A stretch of 64,000 nucleotides of DNA, from contig CM055823.1 in the NCBI GenBank assembly GCA_029582265.1, forward strand, positions 15,993,019-16,057,018, written 5' to 3'. The notes under the pieces are model-generated. The model saw only the letters and a list, made by a program, of their open reading frames with translations. It was not told the origin of the DNA and searched no databases. Positions 20,880-33,127 of the stretch are shown here, piece after piece. A program made the translations under genes and the position numbers. Numbering within the stretch: position 1 is the first letter of the stretch; each line of letters begins with the position of its first letter. The stretch is from Zoroaster sp. YZ-2022 (Eukaryota > Echinodermata > Asteroidea > Forcipulatida > Zoroasteridae).

Positions 20880-23800
20880 ATATTGTCGAAATTGACATTA
20901 ATGTTCACTGTCTCTTGTCACCATATATTAACTCGATCCCAAAAGGAACGGGTAATTATATGTACAGAACAAAATGAACTAGGGTCTCACTTTCGACTTG
21001 GCAAAGCAAAGCACAAATCACTATTCTTGGATCTTAATTTCAGCCAGAAAGGAATTAACTCCAAGATTCTATGGACCAGCCTATATTGAAACCAACGTAA
21101 TTTAGTATCTAAAGTACACCAAAAGGGAAGACGACAAAGACCAACCATTTTGATATGGGAATATCAACATTCAACTTTGTATCCCACTTACTGATAAATT
21201 TAAACTGAACCGTTTTAGTCGCGGTAAAATATTGTAAATACGTATCGAGCCTTTTTATCCTGCAAAAGCAACTCTATGTTAAAAGGATAAAAGGAAAAAC
21301 AATGTTACATTTTATTCCAGTAGCAAGTACCACGAAAAGAATGTTTAACCGCTTTAACCATGCCCCCATACTCAAGGAAATTCGTTCTAATGTTAGATCG
21401 AACCATAAAATTTTCCAACGTTAAAAGTCCCCTCTTTCATCAAGAAGATCGTGGCCAGGCCTCTACACTTTGTTGGCCCAGTGTTTATAATACACTGTTT
21501 TCTTGCCAACCTAATCCTGTGATTATACCACAAAGTATTCGTTAAAACATCGTTCAATGTGTCTGGTTCATGGATTGACAATAAAGGAGCACCAGGCATT
21601 GAGAACATCAATCCAAAAGTAATTGGGTAGCATTAAATAGTTTTAATGGTTGGACAATACTGGCATGTCCTCCTCCAGAACAAGGGAGTTTTGAATTGTT
21701 GTAATCTTGGAAAAGTTGACTGAGTCAACAAACATTTAAGTATCTACGAATCCAAGTAATTTTAAGTGCATTAATGTAAGAACGCATATCGACCATTTTC
21801 AAACCTCCTTGACTATAGTCTTGAATCATCTGATTCCTGGATATTCTATCGACACCTTCCAAATGAATTTGTAAAACATACTATCTAATGCTTTTAATCA
21901 TATAGCCAGGCGGGTCAGAGTGTCAAAATAAGAAATGTAAGTTTTGATAGTAGTGGCGATTTAACTATTGTAACCTTCCAAGAACAGTGAGGTTTCTTTG
22001 AAATTCATTGTTCAATTAAACATTTAACGGTAATAATAACCTTATCATAGTTAACCTCACCATGGTATTAAGATTAGTGGAAAATCAATACCAAGTGCTC
22101 TAAACGTATCTGACAACCAGTTAATATTAATGTTGAAGTAATAAAGCGGTTTTTATGCCAGTCTATTACTACCTGCCAATCCAGACCGTATTTGTTTTAT
22201 CTACACTGACTTTGCCGGACATTTTAGCAAAATCATCAAGTAACTTAAAAGCTCGTCCCAATGAAATTTCAATCCATTTAAAATAATACGGTGTCGTCTG
22301 TATTGAGAAAGTTTGAGACCCACATCCTCAACTATGATCCCTCAAAATTCTGTCATTGCGAAACCATCTTGCCCAGAATCTCAGCACACAAAGGAACAAT
22401 GATGGGCCGAGGTCATCGCCTTGTCTACAGCCCTGCTCAATTTTGAACGACTGACAGAAACCATTGATCAAACGGAAGCTTTAGTCTAATTATAAAAAGT
22501 CTGAAACCATTTTTAATTGAAGGACCAAAATTAAACTTATCAAGAATATTCATAATAAATTTATGGGAGACAGAATCAAAGGCTTTCTCAAAATCAATTA
22601 ACAAAAACATACATTAACCGGATATTTTCCCCAATATAGCGTCCGCTTAAAAATCCTTTCTGCTGCTCATGAATAATAGATGAGACAAGTTTTAAGTCTC
22701 TCTGCAACACAAGCAGAAGCCAATTTGTAAGAGGTATTCAGTAACGAAATAGCTGCCAGTTTTTAAAAAATTGACGTGGTTTATCCCCTTTAGGCAATAA
22801 TGTGATAATTCCATATTGTTGAGTAACTGAAAGTGTCCCTGTTTCATAGGCAGCATTTAAGGAACGCAATAAATACCATGATAGATCAGTGAAAACAATT
22901 ATAAAATTCAAACTGAAACCGTCAGACCCTGGAGACTTCCTGTTTTAGTCTTCTTCAAACATTTAAAATTTCCTGATGCGACAAGGGACCTTCCAGGTTA
23001 TCACGTGTTGTGTTAGATAAAACTGGAGAGTCTGAATTTTTAAAAATAGACTGCAAATCAATATTGTTATTAGTGTCAGACACGGAGTATAATTTTTATA
23101 AAAATGTTCAGCCTCAAGGAGAATATCCTTAGATGACTTCAATTCAGTACTATCATCTTTTAATAACACAACTCATGGTCTTGTTAACACAATTACGCTT
23201 CTCCATATTCAAAAATACTTGAAGGTTTTTTTCGCCATGCTCTATCCAACGAGTTTTAGATCTTATTAAAACACCATCCATTTTATTTTTGCGGATATCT
23301 ACCAACTCCGCCTGCTTGGAATTTAACAACAAATCTACTGAGGTGAAGTCTCCTGAGATACCTTATCAGTTAAATCTTTTAATCTCATTTTCAAGACTGA
23401 CTCCACCTTATTGGCATATTTCTTTTCCAAGCTGAATAGGAAAATAGTTTTAGACCCAATCTCCATTAAAAGCATCTCAAAAAAAGCTGATCGTTAATTG
23501 TAAACTGGATGTCCCTGGATGTATCTCTTCAGACTGGAAGATAAATAAGGAGGCTGCATATGTTTTCACAGTTTCTCAATAATATTTTTAACCTGGTCGA
23601 CAAACACTTTTGTCAGTAAGCAGGGAATTATTAAATTCCAATACCCTACCCCTATCCATTTGGTTAAAATCAAACTTAATATCTACAAGAGAATGGTCAG
23701 TACGATATCCCGGCTTTATGTCACATGAAACAAATTTAGAATTTAGTTCCGAAGAAATTAAAACAAAATCCAGTCTAGATTGCTGAGAAGTAGCGTGTTG

Positions 23801-24372
23801 CCTCCAAGTATACCTGCGACCATCTGGATTATGAATACGCTATGGGTCAATAAGATCAAGATCACTACACAGAGTTAAATAATCTCTATTTTTAGCAAGA
23901 GGATTATTAATATTGACGTAGGTGTGGCAATCCATTTTATCGTTTAGAACTAAATTCCAGTCTCCACAGATGATGGTATGAGGGTTATCAAACTCTTTGA
24001 CAATATTATTTATAAAATCATAAAACTTAGGATCATCTTTATTTGGGCCAAAGAGTAAACCAAAGTAATATTATAGTCTTTAATCTCCATATTGAGGGCT
24101 AAAAAATTACCATTATCATCATTCCTTACACCTAAAATCTTATACTCAAAATTATTATTAAATAACAAATGGCCACACCTCTAGCATTATTTTTTAAAAG
24201 AGCTGAAAACACTCAAGCCCCTCCCATTCAGCTCTGATCTGGTCTTCCATATGTTCAACGCAATGTACGTCCCTGCAGACAATAAATTGAATACTGCTTA
24301 TTTTTCAAGAAATGCAAAACATCTCTTCGTTTCGCATTATCTGCCAGACCACGACAATTCATAGAAGCTATA
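20880..24372 (-). pseudogene. ORF2 (endonuclease + reverse transcriptase) of the Tx1-like LINE
   Basis: From about 24372: MNCRGLADNAKRRDVLHFL (endonuclease start), later ICGDWNLVLN (about 23975), then RYTWRQHATSQQSRLDFVLI (about 23800-23750) and TDHSLVDI. RT pieces follow in shifting frames: ETGTLSVTQQYGIITLLPKG (about 22850-22790), HEQQKGFLSGRYIG (about 22670), FEKAFDSVSHKF (motif A, about 22590), and a GIIVED..KLSQY piece (about 22335). A C-terminal LWYNHRIRLARKQ..KEGTF piece is at about 21540-21410. The sequence of motifs is that of the Tx1 group of L1-like elements. It has many frameshifts and stops. Confidence 0.8.
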
Positions 24373-25379
24373 GACAAACATTGCGGGAATGTAACATTAG
24401 ACCGTTGGGAGCCAGTACTAACCATTACAATTCTTCGATTTATAAAAGGCTAGGCGCGTCCCATAAAACATGAACAAAAAAGTAAAAAAGCAAAGAATGT
24501 CTGGTCGGAAACGGCTCCGCCCGTACTCAATCATAATACAAAAGAAACAGTTTAGCCCAAACACTATTCGATTTAAACCTCCGGACTCGTAATGCAACCC
24601 ACGACGCCGTCCAAAAAACACGACAAACAGCGTGGTAATAGTATGTCTTATAGAGCTCCGCTCCAAAAATTAAAATAAAATAATAATAATTGAACATCAA
24701 CTTTACATATCCAAGTATCAAAATATTTTAAAGAGAACAAAACAACAAATGGTCTTAGGCACAAAGGCTAAAGGATCCACCCTCAGAGTCGCTGGGACTG
24801 GCACGCTATTTGCCAAGTAAATGAAAAAGGGAGAAACCCAGGGGCGACACCTGGTCCCCAAGTTAAACCTGAGTCCTCCAAAACCCTCCCACCCCTGGAC
24901 ACCTGCTGAACGACAAGACCCTAGTTTTACGAAAGGATCGACCAGTAACAAAGCACAAAGACATTTTCAAGTCAAGTCGTTCAACATGTACCCCAGAAAG
25001 TGGAAGAGTTGTACACAAACACTGGCAAACATGATACATTTTACAAGGACCGAAAGTCAACTCCAACTGGCGGCCCTGACTCCCACCCCCAAAACAAGGG
25101 ACAGCCCGTCTAGACGGTTCCCAAACCCTAAAGTGCTACGCCCATTTCAAGCCAGTCTGAATTCTAATTCCACATATCTGCCCTCGCACCTTTTGTATGT
25201 CAAAATTATAAATCAGACTAGATCAAACCAAAAGCAACAATGCCCAAGAACAGCAATCAAAATGTACAAAAATTACAGTTCATATATTACATCCGAAAAA
25301 GAAGAAAAAGAAAAGAAAAGAAACCAGTTACTTTGACATCGATTTACAAAATATCTTACAGTTTTATACCAGTACCAAA

Positions 25380-26110
25380 GTCAAAGGAACCTGTTTCCAC
25401 TTCTCCATCTCCCCGCCAAAAACCTCAGCTTGATACCCCGGTCATAGAGCTTAACCTCCGTCTTCCATTTGATTTTTCCATCCGATCCCTTGCCGTGAGG
25501 TCCTCAAGGACGTACAGGGGCGAGTTTCCATCGCAGTGCGGCGTGCCTTCAACACCTCCTCACTGTGTCCTGGTAGGAAAGCATTTTGACCAGAATGTGG
25601 GCAGATCTCCCGTTCTTCCTCAGTCCGTCGGCGGTGCGCCCGCTCGATCTGTGGAGCACCATCCTGGCCGAACTTGTCCGCCAGGATGTTCTTGATAATG
25701 TCAAAACAGCCTCTCCTTCCGTCTCCTTCACCCCAACGACTCGAAAATTATTGCGCCTGAAAAACGTTCTTGCTTATTAATATCTGCCTGCTGACAATCT
25801 AACTGTTCTTGCAGGGCGAATACTCTCGCCTGTAAATCCTTAACATTGTTCTCCATGACTTCTTTCGCCTTCTCCAGCCCAGATATTCTCCTCACTATTG
25901 AACTCTATCGAGGCCCCAAGTTGGGCCTCCAGCTGTCGTTGCCCATCCACCAGCTTACCTCCAGCGTCGTTCGGACGAAAGTTTCAAAATCTTGACTTAC
26001 ACCTGGTAGTCTCAAATGCGCATCAACGTCCGGGCCTCCTCACCTGATGAAGCGGGGCGGGGCCCACGACTGGCCGGGGCCTTGGTTCCCCCATGCTGCC
26101 GGGGCCCATT
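25380..26110 (-). pseudogene. ORF1p of the Tx1-like LINE
   Basis: On the minus strand: GKLVDGQRQLEAQLGASI (about 25960), then a coiled-coil piece GLEKAKEVMENNVKDLQARV with FALQEQLD (25890-25800), then an RNA-binding core NNFRVVGVKETEGEAV (about 25755), IERAHRRT.., AHILVKMLSYQDTV and EDLTARDRMEK (about 25500). The order coiled coil, RRM, C-terminal domain is that of L1 ORF1 proteins, which coat LINE RNA. At least three frame changes separate the pieces. Confidence 0.7.
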
Positions 26111-26259
26111 GTATAGGCTTTGTATGCACGTCTCAATAGATAGGTGTAGCTTTATGCACATCTTCAATGGATAGAGCGGAGCTCTTACGGCACGTCCTAC
26201 TCGGTTGGCGTCATCGGTTGCAATCAACTCGGCGATTTCTATTAAATTTACTAAGGTTG

Positions 26260-27367
26260 CAAATTGATTTCAAAGTTTCAAGTACAACAAATTACAGAAT
26301 TCAAACTTTCGGTTTTCGAATATATCTCTTTTCCTGGTTGCAGCTCTCATATAAGTCGCCGCTTTTTTCCAACCAATTTGCTGTTTGGGGGAAAATATGG
26401 CTTCCAAAAGACCTAATGAGCTGCAGGCGGAAAGATTTTTCACAGTTTTTGACCAATCACTAATATTTCACCAAACAATGCTTCCAGGAAAATCTAAGAA
26501 CATTGAAATAAATAACCATATTAGTTGGCTTTAATGATTTTTGTTTTAACTCTATACTTTGTTTTCCCATCTTAGATATCTTCTGGTCTATAGGATCTCC
26601 CCCAGGATTTTTCATGTGTTACAAAATATTAATCAGCGAATAATTTGTGCCGATTTATTATTTTAAGTAAAAAACACCCCAAAACATGTTTATGTTGAGG
26701 GGGGGCCTTGAGCGACGTTTGAGATCAGATCCAGTACTTAGTTGTACATTACCACAGCCAGCAGCTGTAATGTCCCCATGTGTTAAATAATAAATTGTTA
26801 TTGTGTCACCATTTAAAGTTTAAAATAATTAGCTCCACTGAGTTTCGATCCAGGGTTATCGACTTAACTACTAAACTACTCGACTACGCTATCAAACCGT
26901 GTTGGTATTTGGAGTTGAATTTTAAACTACTTAAATTACTGCGCTTGCCGAATCATATCCTGCTCAATGTGCCTGTAACGAAACCAGACGCTCATATACA
27001 TTTCGCTATAGGCTCCGGTCATGGCCTAAAGAGGGCGCTACTAATGACATTTGAGACATTTGAGATCCAGTACATTATGCAAACAAAATGTCAATATTAC
27101 TCCAAACTTTTCATCATGGATTTACGGCACTAGTTTAATGATTTGTGTTCTTAATTTTGATGCACTTTCAAGTGTTGTGCATTGAAATTCATTTCTCACT
27201 TTCATTTCTCTGAGTATATTAACGTCTGACGACAAAACAAAATTGTACGTAGGAGTATACATCGAAACATGCACTTGCATGTTCACCGTTTTCTCTTTAA
27301 GGACATTATTGCGCTACATATTTTTAACAAATCAATTGTTTTATGTATAACTGAATATATTGAATGG
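26260..27367. other. Decayed duplicate sequence around LRR exons
   Basis: No exon is supported. 26400-26520 (CTAATGAGCTGCAGGCGGAA, CAGGAAAATCTAAGAACATTGA) resembles 28370-28520; 27148-27240 resembles 28859-28940; 26600-26650 resembles 30965-31015. Together these indicate an old tandem duplication of a gene segment. Confidence 0.5.
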
Positions 27368-27431
27368 CTGCTCAACAACAATATCGGTTCATTGATCAAG
27401 GAACATTTGATGGTCTAAAAAAGCTCACTTT
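27368..27431 (+). pseudogene. Decayed leucine-rich-repeat exon
   Basis: It reads LLNNNIG then, after a one-base shift, IDQGTFDGLKKLTL, i.e. one 24-residue LRR unit like the exon at 30147-30218. The donor GTAAGT has become GTGTTAG, and no good acceptor precedes it. The flanking intron (ATTGCAATCACGTAGCA.., TTGCCGATCGAAAAATATGT) matches 30230-30355. Confidence 0.65.
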
Positions 27432-28576
27432 GTGTTAGTTTGCATGCCATGAATTGCAATCACGTAGCATCAGGAAAACAATTCCCTTCAAATGAAATTA
27501 CGATTGACGACAAAATAAATTTGAAAAAGTGTGATGTTCATATTTGCCGATCGAAAAATATGTATGCATTTTCACTATTGTCTCTGTGCGACACAACATT
27601 ATTAGCAACAAATTGCTGTATTTAATGAAAACATTTGGATAATTTGCTTTAAAATGTGGTCAATAGAGGGTAGTATGCCACCACAGCTTTTTATGTCGAT
27701 GCACTTAAATAATTTGTGTTGATATTCAGTGAACCTTGGGCAGGATCATTTATCAGATTGTTTGATACCATGGCAGCTATATGCTTTCTTTCTACAGTGC
27801 TGTACACACGTCGGTGTACGGCAAAATTAAATCAATTAAATCAATTATATGCTTTCTTGAAAATCTGAGAAAATTGATAATTATTACCAATGTATTTTTG
27901 TTTAAATACAATTTTTTTTATAAACCATACTTCGTTTTTATTCCGTCTTCCATATTATATGAAAACCAACAACAACTTTCACCCAGAGGCCAGAGCAAAG
28001 AATTAATTTTAACTGAAGTTACACAAAGTTTGTGTTTCCTGCCGATCGAAGACATTAATGAGCTACATTTTACACGGATCAGTTGTTACATGTATATCTT
28101 GAATCGTTAAACATACTCATATAATACATTTTCTTTATGAGGAAGTTTGCATTGTTCGTTTCAAACTAATTCACAAATCGTCACAGCATATCACACTTAT
28201 TAATTAGAGCTAAATAAAGAACAACGAACTTATATTTTTGTTTTATATTTCGATTCGCTCAAATGTTGTCTATCGAGATTCGTAAATTTATTTTTCTAAT
28301 GAGTGAACCTCGGGCAAGACAATTGTTCAACTTGTTTGATACCATGACAACGTTTCACAAAGTATGATTTCAGGAAAATCTGAGAACATTGATGAATATA
28401 TACCGATGTAGGCTATCTACTTTAACAAGTTGTTTTTAACCCTACTTTTTAATAACTTTATTTTCTATATTGGCCTAATGAGCTGCACGCGGAAATAAAT
28501 TTCATATTTTTTGACTGATCACTAGTACTGTCAGGGTCAAGATCAGAATTACCCGCATACTTTTCATTTTGAAGCT

Positions 28577-28790
28577 GTGGGAGGAGTATTGTTCAAGATT
28601 CAGAGCAGCTTCCTCAAGATGGTCCACTTTGGCGGGAGAGCTGTTGATACAACGGGATCCGAGTTATTTTTCTCTTTTCTTGCGGCATTTCAAAGGGCAA
28701 TAAATCTGAGATCAGCAGATTTGAAGTTGTATTGTAGATTCTCCAGTGTTTTAAATTTTTTCTTTATTTTAATTTATTGAATTTTTTATT
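28577..28790 (+). other. Short open frame, not recognised
   Basis: A 67-codon frame with an unusual GC content for this AT-rich part. It shows no domain and no good splice pair. It may be chance. Confidence 0.15.
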
Positions 28791-29279
28791 CTAAAACACC
28801 GATCTGCCGTACGCGATGACACACTTTTAAATGGAGGGCTGTACTTCAAGGATGTTGGTTCTTAATTTTGATGCACTCAAGTGTTGTGTATTGAAAATCA
28901 TTTGTTACTTTCATTTCTCTGATTATATTAACGGCAAAACAACATAGTTCTTTAACGACACAACGTAACTATCACAACTAATCAATTGTGATTAATTCTC
29001 ACGGAAAGACTTATGCAACATTCTTATGAATAACCACAGTGAAATCAGAAGTAATATTGACAATAATTATGAAGAAATTGATTGTGTCACTGTTTGTGTC
29101 ACAAATGGTGCTTCTTTGCGGAAGCAATTTTTGTGGAATTTGGGAACTCCTTTGGATAACATATCCTAAATATAATTACATTATTGGAGGTAATCTAACT
29201 GTCGGTTAGATTCAAGAAATATTTACGATTAAAGCAAAACTTCTCTTTGTAAAATTATTCAGGAAAACGAACTCATTGA

Positions 29280-29990
29280 TATTTGGCGACACATAGAGAA
29301 TAAACCAGGATAGACATTTTACCCCAAATTAATTAAAAAGACCGAGTTAAAATTGATTATGTTCTAATTTCAGAAACACTCGGATAACAACTACAAGAAA
29401 TTTCGGTCTGTCAGATCACAGTACAGTAATTGTCCGTTTTGATTATCAAAACCATTCCCACAGGAAAGGGAAGATGGATTTGTAATAATGAACTTCATAA
29501 AGACTACAAATGTAAAACTCGTGTTGAATGGATTTGGAAATTTTGGATAACCCAAAAAGACCGTTATGATTGTTTATTTGTTTGGTGGGATATTGGAAAA
29601 AATAGGCTACAAAATTATTAAATATTATGAAGGCGAGAAATCATACAAAGAAAAACGGGAAGAAGATGTTTAAAAAACGGTACAATTATTTTGTTAGCAA
29701 TCCTTCTAACAATACCATGACTGAGCTAGAAGTAAAGGGGAAAATATTAAACATTACTAATCTCACAAATGGGACACAGCTACTCAGATTGCATACATAA
29801 TGTTGGCAGAGAAAAACTGAGTAAATATACGTTTTTCTGCCAAAAAGCATCAACGGAAAAACAATGTTGAATAAATGTGGGTACAAGGAGAGCAGGAGTT
29901 TATGACTGAAAGAAGAAAATAAGGATGAGTGAAAATTAAAAAAAAAGTCAGACAGGGAGACAAATGAATTAACAAGCAACACATACATAA
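29280..29990 (+). pseudogene. Tx1-like LINE fragment (endonuclease end)
   Basis: A frame including LSDHSTVIVRFDYQNH (about 29406-29455) and, after a one-base shift, GRWICNNELHKDYK resembles the SDHS endonuclease motif and the stretch behind it in Tx1-like ORF2. It is broken by frameshifts and lies just upstream of the LRR exon. Confidence 0.6.
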
Positions 29991-30146
29991 AACAAATTAA
30001 TGTTAAATGGCGGTGGGAAAAAAAGTAAAATTAGTCATTCCCTTCCTGTAAGTTGAAACCATGGGGGTGCATGGTGTGAATACGCCAGATGCACATCTTT
30101 TCTCTGCTGAGATGGATTTTTAACCCTTCTTTGTTTTCCATCTTAG

Positions 30147-30218
30147 GTCTCTACGTAACAACACAATCAGTGAAATTGATACCAGAACATTTGATGGTCT
30201 ACAAAATCTGGAACGCTT
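30147..30218 (+). CDS. Leucine-rich-repeat exon, exactly 72 nt
   Basis: Acceptor TTTTCCATCTTAG (ends 30146) and donor CGCTT|GTAAGTATT. It encodes one 24-residue LRR: SLRNNTISEIDTRTFDGLQ then NLERL, with the LxxNxI..I...TFxGLxxLxxL spacing. Single-repeat 72-nt exons in the same phase are typical of LGR-type glycoprotein-hormone/relaxin receptor ectodomains and some other LRR receptors; which one cannot be told from one repeat. Neighbouring functional repeats were not found. A decayed duplicate lies at 27368. Confidence 0.65.
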
Positions 30219-30429
30219 GTAAGTATTTATGTCATTAATTTCAATCACGCAGCATTGTGCCACCGATTTCTGTTGACTGAAGTTACGTATCACTGTAAGC
30301 AAATTAGTTGAAGTGCGTAGTTCATGTTTGCCGATCGAAATATATGTATGCTGTTTCAATTGAATATCGAAATGCAATTTCAACAATATTATTAATTTAT
30401 TGTTATTAAAAAAATACTTTGAAATTGAA

Positions 30430-30990
30430 AAAAAAGAAGAAGAAAAAAACAGAGGCGAAAGAGGTGACTTAAAAAAATGGAGACCTATCAGTCTTCTCAA
30501 TGTTGAAGGATCCGGTTCAAAAATCAACAATCAGAAAACCCAAGGCTTATAGTTAAAAAATTAAAAATTTAAATTGGGCAGAAAGACAATTGGGCAGAGA
30601 GAATAAACATAGTGAAGATTATTTTGAATAGAAATATTACTAAATGACTAAGAAATGGATAAAGTTATCATGCAATTTTATTGGTCATCGAAACCAGCCA
30701 AAATCAAAACAGACACTATGAGGGGATCTCCAGAATTAGGTGCAACTGGATTAATCATCATCACATGCAAAATAGATGCGTTAACATTAAACTGTCTGCA
30801 AAAATATACCAAAACTCAAGAAAAATTGAAATAATTATTTGATTTTTAGATCCAAATGATCAAAATCTTGGTTGTTTTGTCTTTAACAATCCTAAACTGA
30901 TGGAAGCTAAATACCAAGTTTTTATTAAGATTTAATTCAAGCTGGTGGCTAAAGAATAATCTCCAGAATTTTTCATGTATTAAAATATTA
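30430..30990 (+). pseudogene. Tx1-like LINE fragment (RT, internally deleted)
   Basis: It opens RGERGDL..WRPISLLNV, jumps to a segment equivalent to 60930-61070 (NNQKTQG.., AEDNWAE-like), then follows 61190-61420 (TKTDTMRGSPELG-like, CLQKYTKTQ). Compared with 60318-61440 about 500 bases of RT core are absent. It is non-functional. Confidence 0.65.
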
Positions 30991-31230
30991 ATAAGCGAAT
31001 AATTCGTGCAAAAAGGGCGAATTTAGTTTGTTTAAATATTGATTGTCTATTCGTTTGGGCCTTGTTTTAAAGCATTCGTCAGTTGGAGTTGAAATCACAC
31101 TGAGTTGTTGCGTGGGAGTTTTCTTAAGAATATAATTTATAATGTTCCAGGTTTGTTTGATATTGATTTAGCATCAGAAAACTTCTGCATAGTACCTGAC
31201 TTTGACAACTTTGATCAGACCATTATGTTT

Positions 31231-31405
31231 GTTACATAATTTCTTGTACTTCATTTTGTTGGTATTCTCTTGGTTTGACCAGGAAGTTCTTATACAATTT
31301 GTTTTTGTGTTTGATGGATTGTATGATGCCATTGGTCATCTATGATTTTAATCTTCTATTATGACTGATATTTTGAACTGGGAAATGAGAATCATAAAGA
31401 TGGGT
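31231..31405 (+). repeat. Direct repeat, partner at 20041-20215
   Basis: See the partner; the same ordered blocks are present. Confidence 0.75.
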
Positions 31406-31924
31406 AAAACATAGTGATGAAGGTATTATAAGCAGTATCACATGAGTACATTTCTCTCTAGTGAACAGTGTTGTTGAAACTGAATGTTTTCTTGATACAA
31501 TCTGAAGTGATTGAGTGAATTTCTTCTTATTGACATGTGAACCATGTAATTAAATCATGAGAAAATGGGTAGTAGATGATCGGAAGCATCGCAAAACAAG
31601 ATTCTAGATTTGGATGGTAAATCACAACTATTAGTAAGGATGTTATCTAAACACCTCACAAAAAGAAAGTCCCCACCTGTATGTTTTTAAAAATATTTTA
31701 AATTTTAGAGACTTATGAGCATAACATGATATGACGATTTAGCCTGATCATCGACACACATGTTGCAAGCAAGATTTGTGCGGATAACGTTAGCATCAGT
31801 GCACACAACTCGGTTGATTGTGTGGGGGTACCTGTTCATTTCTCACAACTTTGCATTGTGGCTCAAAAATAACGCCCCTGAACTCAAGCAAAATGGGTTA
31901 TCCCTTTTGTCATCAGCTTTATTG

Positions 31925-33074
31925 ACCAATACTTAAGACATAAGCAGCATGTTGGGTTTGTTCAGTAAGGCGTATAACCGCCACGATTGTCGATTGCTGC
32001 CTGACACCTTCGGTGCATACTGTTTATGAGGCGACGGATGCGGACTGGGCAATACCTTCCCATGCTTCAACCATTAACTGTGGAAGGTCTCTTCAGGGTG
32101 GTTTCCTGCCCGATTCGAGCATCCACGGACTGTTTCAATTTGTCCCAAAGATGCTCGATGGGGTTTAAGTCTGGAGATGCAGGTGGCCAGTCCATCCTGA
32201 AAACACCCTCATCCTGCACAAAATCGTTGGCCAGTCGACTCGGTGTGGACGAGCGTTATCGTCCATGAAAACAAAATCCTCCCCAATGGCACCTGCGTAT
32301 GGAATGACATGGGGCGCAGAACTTCGTCGACATAGCGCTGCCCATTAAGATTTCCATTAATGATGAATAGGTCTGTCTTGCCCCTGTGCTAATGCCTGCC
32401 CTTGCCATCACACTGCCCCCTCCAAATGCCACCACAGGCTGGACACATGGCTCTGAATGTTTCTCCCCCAAGCGACGCCACACACGTCGTCGACCATCAA
32501 TATGGCGCAGCCATACCCGAACCTCGTCACTGAATAAAACGTGACTCCACTGATGACGGGTCCACCTGACATGTTCTCTGGCCCAAGCCAAACGGGTTGC
32601 CTTGTGTCTAGCAGACAGCAACGGCTTCTTCACTAGACGCCTGGCGCGCAGACCATGCCCGTGGAGCCTGTTTCTGACTGTCTGGGCGCTGATGGGACCT
32701 CTGTGAGCACCTTGGAACCGTGTGCGAATGTCTTTGGCTGCCAATGACAAGAAAAAACACAGAAAATTTAAAGATGATGAAAAAAAACAAAAAACTTTCA
32801 TGTGAAGTGCGATCCATTTTCTGGCTACTTCAAGACCAAAACTTACCCGTCAGCCTCCTGCTCCTTGTGGGTAACGATCCTGTCGCTGGGTGGTTACACG
32901 TGGGCGTCCGGATCGTGGCCTGTCTGCAACAGTTCCAGTTGTGTGATGGCGATGCATCAACTTTCTTATGGTTTTGGGGTCGACATTAAGTGTTCTAGCC
33001 ACTTCTCTGGCTGACCTTCCAGATTCCAGTAGACCCAGAGCTCTACCCCGATTAGCAATTGATAAACGACCCAT
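31925..33074 (-). pseudogene. Tc1-like (DDE) transposase, frame-broken, possible intron
   Basis: From an ATG at 33074: MGRLSIANRGRALGLLESGR then a helix-turn-helix piece DPKTIRKLMHRHH and a GRPR-type hook, then (after a break) TAKDIRTRFQGAHRGPI, SAQTVRNRLHGHGLRARR, and the catalytic stretches HVLFSDEVRVW (first Asp), FVFMDDNARPH (second Asp, about 32272) and SPDLNPIEHLWD (catalytic Glu, about 32175). All three acidic residues persist but in different frames. Removing 32738-32846 (GTAAGT..TTGGCAG) joins LT to AKDI cleanly. Non-functional as it stands: at least two frameshifts. Confidence 0.8.
32738..32846 (-). other. Candidate intron within the transposase
   Basis: 109 bases starting GTAAGTTTTGG and ending TTTTTTCTTGTCATTGGCAG; exon bases ACG G|CC AAA join to give Thr-Ala-Lys in the family's expected place. 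Inside there are stops in the coding frames. Confidence 0.6.
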
Positions 33075-33093
33075 GGCATATCCAGCAATGTGC

Positions 33094-33095
<2 letters not shown>

Positions 33096-33127
<32 letters not shown>

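Larger units (their letters stand above)
20549..26230 (-). mobile_element. Tx1/L1-like LINE, near full length, decayed
   Basis: A poly(T) run at 20549-20564 is the poly(A) tail of a minus-strand element. Reading away from it: RT C-terminal part, RT core, apurinic-type endonuclease (5' end of ORF2 near 24372), then ORF1 up to about 26110. Frames break repeatedly, so no product can be made. The 5' limit is approximate, and I found no matching target duplication. Confidence 0.8.
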
